From contig JAJDDU010000136.1 in NCBI GenBank assembly GCA_029260155.1, positions 1 through 10,299 on the forward strand: a stretch of 10,299 nucleotides of DNA, in the 5' to 3' direction. Every line of letters begins with the position of its first letter. Within the stretch, counting starts at the first letter, position 1. Of the stretch, positions 1-5,851 are shown piece by piece. The notes under the pieces are model-generated. The model did not search any database. It worked only from the letters and a program-made list of their open reading frames with translations, and was not told the DNA's origin. Made by a program: the position numbers and the translations under genes. This DNA comes from Phycisphaerae bacterium. GTDB taxonomy: Bacteria; Planctomycetota; Phycisphaerae; UBA1845.

Positions 1-125
1 GCAAACTGGAAGGCGCCAACAACAAGATCAAAGTCATCAAACGCATCGCCTACGGCTTCCACGATCTCGAATACTTCGCACTCAAAGTCAAACAGGCTCT
101 ACCGGGACGTTTCTCCAGTAACTAA
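1..125 (+). CDS. Transposase, ISL3-like family, C-terminal fragment (5' end outside window)
   Basis: This is the last 40 residues of a reading frame that enters from the left edge (complete codons from position 3) and stops with TAA at 123-125. The fragment contains EGANNKIKVIKRIAYGFHD followed by LEYFALKVKQ. This matches the conserved C-terminal block of ISL3-family (IS204/IS1001/IS1096/IS1165) DDE transposases, where the glutamate before the NNKIK segment is normally the last residue of the catalytic DDE triad. The enzyme would cut and rejoin the element's ends during transposition. The stop lies only about 14 bases from the proposed element end, a normal compact layout for an insertion sequence. 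Whether the rest of the transposase is intact cannot be seen. Family assignment is by motif memory only. Confidence 0.78.
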   Translation, partial: KLEGANNKIKVIKRIAYGFHDLEYFALKVKQALPGRFSSN

Positions 126-139
126 TTCGGAGGAGAACC
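1..139 (+). mobile_element. Right end of an ISL3-like insertion sequence
   Basis: The segment holds the 3' end of a transposase gene followed by about 14 bases (126-139) that I read as the terminal end of the element. Read inward from the junction on the minus strand, the end is GGTTCTCCTCCGAATTAG, which resembles the GG-TCT-C-type inverted-repeat ends I recall for ISL3-family elements. The right boundary is placed at 139/140 because arfB-like coding sequence resumes exactly there (Asn-Lys-Val-Ser-Thr). The left half of the element and the other repeat copy lie outside the window, so neither the repeat pairing nor the target duplication can be checked. The transposase call is fairly firm; the exact edge is inferred. 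Confidence 0.62.
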
Positions 140-544
140 AACAAGGTGAGCACGCGCGTGACGCTGTACTTCGACGTCGGCGCGTGCGCTGCGCTCAGTG
201 CGTCGCAACGCAGCCGCATTCGTCATCAACTACCGACCCGCCTGACGCGTGACGACGTGTTGTACGTCGTGTCATCCAAACACCGAACGCAGTCAGCCAA
301 TCGTCGCGCCGCCACCGAACGCTTTGTCGAACTCCTGGCCGACGTACTGCGGCCGACAAAGCCGCGAAAGAAGACAGCCATTCCCACTGCTACGCGCCGA
401 AGACGACTGGAACAAAAGCGCCGCCGAGGCGAAGTGAAGCGCCATCGCGGACAAGCACCGCCCGCAGACATCGACCGAAGCGGGCATCGTGCTCATGATG
501 TTGGTCGCAATCGCGACTCGAAGAAGTCGGCGAGTTTCTGGTAG
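140..544 (+). pseudogene. arfB: arfB-like ribosome-rescue peptidyl-tRNA hydrolase, 5'-truncated at IS junction
   Basis: ArfB (YaeJ) releases peptides from ribosomes stalled on mRNA lacking a stop codon. Its N-terminal domain carries the GGQ motif that hydrolyses peptidyl-tRNA, and its basic C-terminal tail inserts into the empty mRNA channel. The frame here starts in the middle of the family's signature: in intact proteins GGQNV is followed by NKVST, and only the NKVSTRVTL part remains. Downstream the match is good: FDV, a VL-V strand, HRTQSANR (family HRSQ-NR), the LRPTKPRKKT segment, and a basic tail RRRRLEQKRRRGEVKRHRG. The catalytic GGQ and everything before it are missing. A GTG at 146 could initiate a 132-residue product, with GGAGGA at 129-134 inside the IS end as its ribosome-binding site. 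The last 29 or so residues look unlike ArfB and run antisense over the 3' end of the peptidase gene. A GGQ-less product could not act as a hydrolase. Confidence 0.8.
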
Positions 545-2385
545 AACACGATGCGGTTGGCCTCTTTGGCGAAACCATGCCCTTCGTCGTCGAATGCCAG
601 CAACTCCGGCTCTTGGCCGCGGGCTTTGAGGGCTTCGTAGAGCTGCTCGGCTTCGTGGAACGGGACGCGCGGGTCGTTCTTGCCATGGGCGATGAGCACC
701 GGCGTCTCAATGCGGTCCACAAGGTGAATCGGTGAAATCGAACGGAGGAAGTCGGGATCGGTGAGTGGCCCGTACTCGGCTTCGCGGAGCTTTCGGCGGT
801 AGGCTTTGGTGCGCTTCAAGAAGGTCTCGAAGTTGACGATCCCAACGACATTGCACGCGGCGCCGAAGATGCCCGGCGCTTGCGTAATGACAGCCATGAC
901 CATGAACCCGCCATAGCTGCCTCCGTACGCACCGATCATTTTCGGTTTCGTGTAGCCATTGTCGATTAGCCATTGTGCACAGGCGACGCCGTCGCGAACG
1001 CTGTCCATGCGTTTCCTATAGTCGTCCATTTCGAGGTACGCGGTCCCGTACCCCCTGCTCCCGCGCACGTTTGGCGCGAGCACGCCGAAACCGCGCGAAA
1101 GGAAGTACTGGAAGTGTCGCGAGAAACGCGGCCGATACTGACCTTCGGGGCCGCCATGGTAGCTGACCACGAACGGGATGGACTTGCCTCGCGAGTAGCC
1201 TTGCGGCACGTACAAGAAGGCCGGTACTTCGAGCCCGTCGAATGACTTGATGCGGACCAGTTGCGGCAAGGGAGACCCGTCAACCGCGATACCACCCGTG
1301 TCGGCTTGCGTGAGGCGAACCGGATCGGATTCTGCGGCGTCGATGTTCCATTTGTAGATCGATCCGGGCGTGTTGGCGTTGTTGACTGCGTACAGCAGCG
1401 TTCGGCCGGCGAGTCGCACGTTTCCGATTACGCCGGCGGGAATGTCAGGCCCGGGGATTGCTTCAAAGCCCGGCAGTGAGAACAGGTGAACTTGGGCGTA
1501 ACCATCGACGTTGACGACCGCAGCGAGCACATCGCGCTCGTCGTTGACAACGGCGTAATCGAGGTCGTGGGCCGCGAATTGTGGCAAAGCCGGTTCGATC
1601 TTTCCGCTTCGGAGTTCGATCTGTAAGAGCTGTTTGCGATCACCCTCGTAGTCGGAAACCACCAGGAACCTGGTATCGGCGGCGAAGTAACCGACGGGGT
1701 CGAACGACCACGGCTGCTTCACCCAGTCGATCGGCCTTGAGCCCATGCCGGTCAGCGAAATCTCGCGCACGTGCGATTCGGACGCCGACACGTATTGGGC
1801 GACCGCAAGTTTGTTGCCGCGTCGCGTGAAGTCAGCCGGATACCAGTATCCGGGCTTGTTCCAGGCCAGTTTGGACGTGCGTGTCTTCATGTCGTAGACA
1901 AAGACGTTGAAATCCGCCTTGGCGTACTTATTGGCGCGGTAGGCGAACTTCGTCGAATCGCGATTCCACGCGACGGAGCCGAAGACCGTCTCACGGTCAA
2001 CGAGCAACGGTTCGATCTGTTCGGTCGCGCTGTCCATCAGATGGATATCGAACTGCTCATCGCCGCCGTACCCGGCAGTGATGGCGATCCACCGGCCGTC
2101 TTCGGAGATCGCATAGCCACCGATGCCGTCGGCGAATTGTGTGATCGGTGTGCCTTCTTGTGCGCCGGGGGCTTGGCGGTGGAGTTGGTTGATGCCGTTG
2201 TCCAGAGCGACGAAATAGAAGTTCCCGTTGGCGGCGAGGCTCCCGCTACGCGGCCAGCGGATTTTGACAAACTGCTCAATAGTGGGGCGTTGCGTGTCCG
2301 TGGCCCATCGCTGCGTCGAGCAGCCACCGGCCACGATCATCAGCGTTAGGATACAGGTCATGTTTCGAGCAGTTGATCCGAGCAT
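493..2385 (-). CDS. S9 family (prolyl oligopeptidase-type) serine peptidase, lipoprotein
   Basis: A 630-residue serine peptidase predicted to cleave peptides outside the cytoplasm. I chose the start at 2385 because GGGAGG sits 7 bases upstream and because it begins a short signal sequence ending VAGGC; Cys22 would be lipidated (the -3 residue is Ala, slightly off the usual Leu). An in-frame upstream ATG at 2475 lacks such support. Residues about 30-370 form a beta-propeller of TolB/DPP-like strands, with repeated stretches such as EDGRWIAI and NRDSTKFAY. Residues about 380-630 are an alpha/beta hydrolase with the full catalytic set: Ser490 in GGSYGG, Asp571 in HGKNDPRVP, His603 in EGHGF, and the oxyanion Tyr409 in YHGGP. 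Length and order fit acylaminoacyl-peptidase/dipeptidyl-peptidase relatives. Nothing looks broken. It is transcribed divergently from the DUF336 gene, and its 3' end overlaps the truncated arfB frame by about 50 bases. Exact substrate preference cannot be read. Confidence 0.93.
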   Translation of the reverse strand: MLGSTARNMTCILTLMIVAGGCSTQRWATDTQRPTIEQFVKIRWPRSGSLAANGNFYFVALDNGINQLHRQAPGAQEGTPITQFADGIGGYAISEDGRWIAITAGYGGDEQFDIHLMDSATEQIEPLLVDRETVFGSVAWNRDSTKFAYRANKYAKADFNVFVYDMKTRTSKLAWNKPGYWYPADFTRRGNKLAVAQYVSASESHVREISLTGMGSRPIDWVKQPWSFDPVGYFAADTRFLVVSDYEGDRKQLLQIELRSGKIEPALPQFAAHDLDYAVVNDERDVLAAVVNVDGYAQVHLFSLPGFEAIPGPDIPAGVIGNVRLAGRTLLYAVNNANTPGSIYKWNIDAAESDPVRLTQADTGGIAVDGSPLPQLVRIKSFDGLEVPAFLYVPQGYSRGKSIPFVVSYHGGPEGQYRPRFSRHFQYFLSRGFGVLAPNVRGSRGYGTAYLEMDDYRKRMDSVRDGVACAQWLIDNGYTKPKMIGAYGGSYGGFMVMAVITQAPGIFGAACNVVGIVNFETFLKRTKAYRRKLREAEYGPLTDPDFLRSISPIHLVDRIETPVLIAHGKNDPRVPFHEAEQLYEALKARGQEPELLAFDDEGHGFAKEANRIVFYQKLADFFESRLRPTS

Positions 2386-2413
2386 CACAATGCCTCCCGC
2401 GAGATTGGTGTTA

Positions 2414-2442
2414 CCTGTCCGCGCCCCATGCCCTCCGACAGG
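2414..2442. repeat. Spaced inverted repeat at the predicted transcription start of the peptidase gene
   Basis: CCTGTC (2414-2419) and GACAGG (2437-2442) are perfect complements separated by 17 bases. The right arm covers the predicted start of the peptidase transcript, five bases from its -10 element. This could be an operator dyad or the stem of a leader hairpin. Six-base arms at this distance also occur by chance. Confidence 0.25.
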
Positions 2443-2446
2443 ATGG

Positions 2447-2475
2447 AGAATAGCGGAGTGTGTGTTTCGGTTCAA
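2447..2475 (-). promoter_or_regulatory. Candidate sigma70-type promoter for the S9 peptidase gene
   Basis: Read on the minus strand, TTGAAC (2475-2470) is followed after a 17-base spacer by TATTCT (2452-2447). Each hexamer matches the consensus at 4 of 6 positions, and spacing is ideal. Transcription would begin near 2440, giving a leader of about 55 bases before the ATG at 2385. Planctomycete promoter rules are poorly known, so this is a pattern match only. Confidence 0.4.
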
Positions 2476-2485
2476 CGCATCGCGA

Positions 2486-2515
2486 TTGACGGTGTTGCTG
2501 CGTCGGTACTAAGAT
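2486..2515 (+). promoter_or_regulatory. Candidate sigma70-type promoter for the DUF336 gene
   Basis: TTGACG (2486-2491, 5 of 6 consensus) is followed after an 18-base spacer by TAAGAT (2510-2515, 4 of 6). Transcription would start near 2522, leaving a leader of about 45 bases before the ATG at 2567. The -35 lies about 10 bases from the -35 of the divergent peptidase promoter, so the two promoters are back to back and could compete or share a regulator. Confidence 0.4.
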
Positions 2516-2566
2516 GCGCGTCGGCTTCGAGTACTGGTTGAATACATCTTGATGGGAGCGGGTGCG

Positions 2567-2971
2567 ATGAAGGACGTTTCGCTTGAAAGTGCGCATTTGG
2601 CGGTGGCGGCTGCCGTGGCCAAGTCGGAAGAGATGGGCGTCAAAATGAACATCGCCATCGTGGACGCCGGCGCGAATCTCAAGGCGTTCGCGCGGATGGA
2701 CGGTGCTTGGCTAGGGTCGATTGACATTTCCATCCGAAAGGCCCGCACCGCGCGGATGTTTGATATGAACACCGGCGAGATCGGGAAGCTCTCGCAGCCG
2801 GGCGGGGCGCTCTTCAACATCGAGCACTCCAACGGCGGCTTGATCACATTTCCAGGAGGAATCCCGCTGCGCGACGGATCGGATACGGTCATCGGCGCGA
2901 TCGGCGTGTCGGGCAGCACGGTCGAGGATGACCACGCGGTGGCGCAAGCCGGCGCGAAGGCGATTGCGTAG
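2567..2971 (+). CDS. GlcG/HbpS-family (DUF336) protein
   Basis: A complete 134-residue protein of the GlcG/HbpS (heme-degrading domain, DUF336) family. Family hallmarks are visible: an N-terminal helix (residues about 6-24), a strand with IVDAGANLKAFARMDGA (31-47), SIDISIRKARTA (51-62), then FPGGIPLR (95-102) and the C-terminal GAIGVSGSTVEDDHAVAQAG (110-129). I chose the ATG at 2567 because GGGAG lies 8 bases upstream; ATG 2552 and TTG 2549 are in frame but lack such a site. No signal peptide or membrane segment is seen, so it is probably cytoplasmic. Characterised relatives bind heme or are encoded with glycolate oxidase or corrinoid genes, but none of those neighbours is present, so the ligand is unknown. 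It stands alone, divergent from the S9 peptidase and convergent with the lipoprotein gene 35 bases downstream. Confidence 0.93.
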   Translation: MKDVSLESAHLAVAAAVAKSEEMGVKMNIAIVDAGANLKAFARMDGAWLGSIDISIRKARTARMFDMNTGEIGKLSQPGGALFNIEHSNGGLITFPGGIPLRDGSDTVIGAIGVSGSTVEDDHAVAQAGAKAIA

Positions 2972-2976
2972 CGGTG

Positions 2977-2992
2977 CGACAAGGGCGTGTCG
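2977..2992. terminator. Weak hairpin between convergent genes
   Basis: CGACA (2977-2981) pairs with TGTCG (2988-2992) around a 6-base loop, within the 35-base gap between the convergent DUF336 and lipoprotein genes. It has only five base pairs and no T-tract, so it is at best a weak terminator for either strand. Confidence 0.2.
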
Positions 2993-3006
2993 AGGCAACT
3001 ACGGGC

Positions 3007-3867
3007 CTAGTCGCGTGGGCGTCGGCTCCAGATGGTATTCCACGCCTCGTCTGTCCGGTCGCGAAGCGCTGACAGCGTCTCTTCACACGCTCTTGCCTCA
3101 TGCATCGTGCAGTTGATGAGGGCTCGTTCCAAAGATTCACTCCGCTGAAGGTTCATCAAGGCGGTGTCGATCTTTCGCCATCGCGGAAACATGAATAGGT
3201 CGGCGAACCCCTGCATGATCAGTACCGCCGGAGCACTCAGCAGACGTGTTTCCAAGGAGACCTTTTCGCGAATTCGCTTCGCGCGCCTCTTCTGGGCTCT
3301 GCGGAGCGTCGTGTCGAATGAAGTCTCCACGTATCGGTCGGTTGCCAAGAAGCAGATCCACGCCGGTGTCGACGGCAATTCGCCGATGATTCCGATACGA
3401 CCAGCCACCGTGACCGGGAGTTCAAAACTCTCCCAGAAGTACGGCTGTCTGCCAAGGCAATAGGGACGTCCGTGTGAGCTGTGGAAGCGTCGGACCGATG
3501 GGGTGCCCGCAGCTTCTCCAGGGTATGGAGAATTCAAGTCGCTCTCGCGCCATTCTGTGATCGTCGGTGCCGGATCATCGTCTTGTTCCAACGCGAACAC
3601 GAGCCCTTCACCCGCGATACTGACGCCGTAACGAGACTCAAGTTCCGCGAACTCCGCGTCAAGCCACAGTTGCAGTTTCTTTGCGCTACGGACGTCATTT
3701 GCATACAATGCGTAGTGGCCGGAAACAACCTGGCGGGCACGCCCAGCTGCGCTATCCGGAAAGCGGTCGAGGCGTTCAGCAAGAGTGCTTCGCGAAGCAT
3801 CCGGCTGGTGACAACCGAGAAGAGCGCACGCCATCACGCTTGGCCAGAACATCTTGAGATGGACCAT
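3007..3867 (-). CDS. Orphan lipoprotein of unknown function
   Basis: I do not recognise a family for this 286-residue protein. It starts with a short basic and hydrophobic signal (VHLKMFWPSVMACALLGC) with a textbook lipobox LLGC, so Cys19 is the predicted lipidation site and the mature protein is anchored in a membrane facing the periplasm. ATG 3867 was taken; the in-frame ATG at residue 6 would also keep the signal, and neither has a clear Shine-Dalgarno site. Residues about 48-95 (HYALYANDV, a charged helix, then GLVFALEQ) weakly recall the start of peptidase MA-like/DUF1570 proteins, but no HExxH zinc motif follows. Residues 184-205 are very basic (RRAQKRRAKRIREK). Six cysteines lie after the lipobox cysteine's region or at it (19, 137, 172, 253, 261 and the one at position 14 is Ala, so five in total). 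It lies downstream of the fusion gene on the same strand, separated by 145 bases. Confidence 0.75.
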   Translation of the reverse strand: MVHLKMFWPSVMACALLGCHQPDASRSTLAERLDRFPDSAAGRARQVVSGHYALYANDVRSAKKLQLWLDAEFAELESRYGVSIAGEGLVFALEQDDDPAPTITEWRESDLNSPYPGEAAGTPSVRRFHSSHGRPYCLGRQPYFWESFELPVTVAGRIGIIGELPSTPAWICFLATDRYVETSFDTTLRRAQKRRAKRIREKVSLETRLLSAPAVLIMQGFADLFMFPRWRKIDTALMNLQRSESLERALINCTMHEARACEETLSALRDRTDEAWNTIWSRRPRD

Positions 3868-3973
3868 AGCAGTTCTCGACCAAGAGCCTAATCGAACCCG
3901 CGAGTGCCTGTCCAGCTGATGAAGTCATTGAGCGTCTCAACAAGAACAGATCCGACGTGGACGATCGGTTCTC

Positions 3974-3994
3974 GGCTTCGCGGCGCGCGAAACC
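3974..3994 (-). terminator. GC-rich hairpin downstream of the RNA-modification fusion gene
   Basis: On the minus strand GGTTTCGCG and CGCGAAGCC pair as a 9-base stem (one G-T wobble) around a 3-base CGC loop. It begins 18 bases after the stop codon of the fusion gene, in the 145-base gap before the lipoprotein gene. The stem is strong but no T-run follows, so it may be a terminator of the non-U-tract type or an mRNA 3'-end stabiliser. Otherwise the gap (3868-4012) shows nothing coding. Confidence 0.4.
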
Positions 3995-4012
3995 CTGCAT
4001 GGTGCCCCGCCG

Positions 4013-5647
4013 TCACAACTGAACAATCAGGCACTTATTTGCGTCTCGTGCGCCGATGAAGTCGGGCGGCAGTTCGGGTGTTTCCAGAACACGGAAACGC
4101 TTCGCGCCAACTGCGGCGGCGACTTGCTCACGCAGCCACCCGATCGACAGCTCGCGATTGTTCATCGATACCAAGAGCACACCGCCAGCCTCAAGTAGCG
4201 TCGACGCCTCTTTGACGAGTCGTACCATGTCCTTGGTGATCTGAAAGACCCTGGGCGGTTTCTTCGTGCGCGCGAATGTCGGTGGATCGGCCACGATCAG
4301 ATCGAATCGATGCCCCTGTTTTTCGGCGCGCTTGAAGAAGTCGAAAACGTCCGTGCAGTAGAACCGATGATCGTCCATATTGATGCCGTTGGCGGCGAAG
4401 TTCAGCTTCCCCCACTCAAGCGATTTCTTTGAGATGTCCACGCTCGCCGTCGACGCAGCCCCGCCGATCGCCGCTGCCACCGAAAACCCACACGTGTGGC
4501 TGAACAGGTTCAAAACGCGCTTGTCACGCGCCATGTCTCGAATACGCCCGCGATTCTCGCGATGATCCAGGAACAAGCCGGTCAAGTATCCGTCGTACGG
4601 CCTGATGCGGTAGCTGATACCGTTCTCTCGGATCGGGATTTCCGGCTCGGACGGCTTCCCCCAGATCGGTTGCGGATCGGTCAGAGACGCCTCACTTTCG
4701 GGGTCCGGGCGACTGCGGTCGTGGGGAATGTTCTTGAGGTAGACCGCCGAGACATCGAGCCGCTCACTGAACCACTTCGCGGCCGCCCGCACCGTATCGA
4801 TGTTTCCGTTGAATTTTCCCTGGATGGTGTGGAGGACAATCACATCGCCGTATTTGTCGGCCAGGAGACCTGAGACGCCATCGACTTTGGCGTTGAAGAG
4901 TCGAAATGCGTCGGTGTCCGCATCGATCAGGCACGGTACCCGCGAGGCGATCGCGACTTCCAGATGAGCGTCCAGGACGGGCTCGCCGCGGGCGACAGCG
5001 TCGAACGAAGTCGGGGCGGGCACATATACATGCACCGGCTCGCCCGTGAACGGATGCTTCAAGGTGATGGATTCAAGATGGAGGTAGAAACGTCCTGACT
5101 GGGTCTTGTTGGCTCGCGCGGCGAATTCCACGTCACCCAGCACCGGAATGTTCATCCCGGATAGGACGGCTCTAATGCGCAGTTTTCCACGCCCGTGCGG
5201 GGTCACCCTGATAAGGGAATTGTTGGGGTAGGAGTTGATGGTCTCGGTTCCGAGCGTGGGCTCCTTCGAACTGCTGGGCGATTTCTCCGGTTTCTTGGTG
5301 CCGGGAAGATCACGGCGTACACCCGGTTTTACCGGCTTGCCGCGTACGACTGCCACAAATCGCCGTTCTGCCTCTCCCGCGGCCAGAACCGCGCCAAGTC
5401 GCTCCGCCGCCGCAGCGCTCTTGGCCAGGGCAAGCACGCCGGAGGTATATTTTTCCAGCCGATAGCAGGCACGCAGCGGTGCTGAGGAACCGCCGCCGGC
5501 GCGTTGCTCCAAGACGTCGATAACCCCCCAGGCGATGCCTTTTCGAGGAGAATGGACGCTCAGCCCAGCCGGCTTGTTCACGAAGAGGAAATGTTCATCC
5601 TCGAATAACCGGGAAACAAGCCCGGCTGCCACGTTTTCGTCGTTCAT
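4013..5647 (-). CDS. Fusion: degenerate RluA-type pseudouridine synthase plus RlmK/RlmI-like rRNA methyltransferase
   Basis: A 544-residue two-part protein predicted to act on ribosomal RNA. Residues about 14-212 follow the RluA/RsuA pseudouridine synthase fold: NKPAGLSVH (24-32), YRLEKYTSG (62-70), and IRAVLSGMNIPVLGD (158-172). The family's catalytic Asp in HRLDxxTSG is Glu65 here, and the usual GR-HQIR motif reads GRGKLRIR, so this half may be inactive or serve for RNA binding. Residues about 225-544 are a COG1092-type SAM-dependent methyltransferase: RLFNAKVDGVSGLLADKYGD (249-268), GLFLDHREN (357-365), motif I VLNLFSHTCGF (378-388), Asp404, and DPPTF (454-458). The end reads SMNNREL (494-500), like the RlmK (23S rRNA m7G2069) half of RlmKL, and lacks the cysteine of m5C enzymes such as RlmI. 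The start at 5647 directly precedes the first domain strand; in-frame ATGs at 5707 and 5833 would add sequence with no family match. No strong Shine-Dalgarno site is seen. Confidence 0.9.
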   Translation of the reverse strand: MNDENVAAGLVSRLFEDEHFLFVNKPAGLSVHSPRKGIAWGVIDVLEQRAGGGSSAPLRACYRLEKYTSGVLALAKSAAAAERLGAVLAAGEAERRFVAVVRGKPVKPGVRRDLPGTKKPEKSPSSSKEPTLGTETINSYPNNSLIRVTPHGRGKLRIRAVLSGMNIPVLGDVEFAARANKTQSGRFYLHLESITLKHPFTGEPVHVYVPAPTSFDAVARGEPVLDAHLEVAIASRVPCLIDADTDAFRLFNAKVDGVSGLLADKYGDVIVLHTIQGKFNGNIDTVRAAAKWFSERLDVSAVYLKNIPHDRSRPDPESEASLTDPQPIWGKPSEPEIPIRENGISYRIRPYDGYLTGLFLDHRENRGRIRDMARDKRVLNLFSHTCGFSVAAAIGGAASTASVDISKKSLEWGKLNFAANGINMDDHRFYCTDVFDFFKRAEKQGHRFDLIVADPPTFARTKKPPRVFQITKDMVRLVKEASTLLEAGGVLLVSMNNRELSIGWLREQVAAAVGAKRFRVLETPELPPDFIGARDANKCLIVQL

Positions 5648-5782
5648 GCACCCATGTTCTTCGCGAGGCGTGAAGGCGTCAATATCCGTCCGGCTGGAGC
5701 GAGGCATTTCGTGGGCCGATAAACGGGGGTTGATAGCGTGCGCGGAATTCGCATGATTCGACAGAAACTCGCCATCTGGCCA

Positions 5783-5791
5783 TGATATAAT
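5783..5791 (+). promoter_or_regulatory. Extended -10 promoter element upstream of the class V aminotransferase
   Basis: TGATATAAT is a perfect TGn extended -10 with consensus TATAAT at 5786-5791. No good -35 lies at the right distance (TCGACA at 5758-5763 is 22 bases away), which is typical of extended -10 promoters. Transcription would start around 5797-5801, right at the ATG of a 16-codon upstream reading frame and about 50 bases before the aminotransferase start. Confidence 0.5.
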
Positions 5792-5800
5792 CTGGTGCGT

Positions 5801-5851
5801 ATGGAGGCACAGGAGACCGTGTTGGCGATGCATTCGAGGGCGGCAGGCTGA
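5801..5851 (+). other. Possible 16-codon upstream reading frame coupled to the aminotransferase start
   Basis: ATG at 5801 opens a frame of 16 codons (MEAQETVLAMHSRAAG) whose TGA at 5849-5851 shares its final A with the ATG of the aminotransferase (TGATG). This geometry permits termination-reinitiation coupling. If transcription starts just downstream of the extended -10, the frame would sit almost at the 5' end of the mRNA with little or no leader. It is in a different frame from the downstream gene. Such short frames are common by chance, so a function is only a possibility. Confidence 0.25.

Noticed and set aside
1771..2349. 192-residue open frame on the plus strand opposite the S9 peptidase
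   Set aside because: It is a shadow of the peptidase propeller domain with no ribosome-binding site or family motif.
2386..2475. Longer peptidase start (ATG at 2475)
   Set aside because: It would add 30 residues before the lipoprotein signal, and the proposed -35/-10 promoter would lie inside the upstream end of the coding region; the ATG at 2385 has a strong GGGAGG site.
3776..4000. 74-residue open frame on the minus strand between the lipoprotein and fusion genes
   Set aside because: It overlaps the lipoprotein signal sequence in another frame, spans the hairpin downstream of the fusion gene, and has no recognisable content.
5648..5833. Longer start of the RNA-modification fusion (ATG at 5833 or 5707)
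   Set aside because: The added residues match no domain and overlap the divergent promoter region; the pseudouridine synthase fold begins just after the ATG at 5647.
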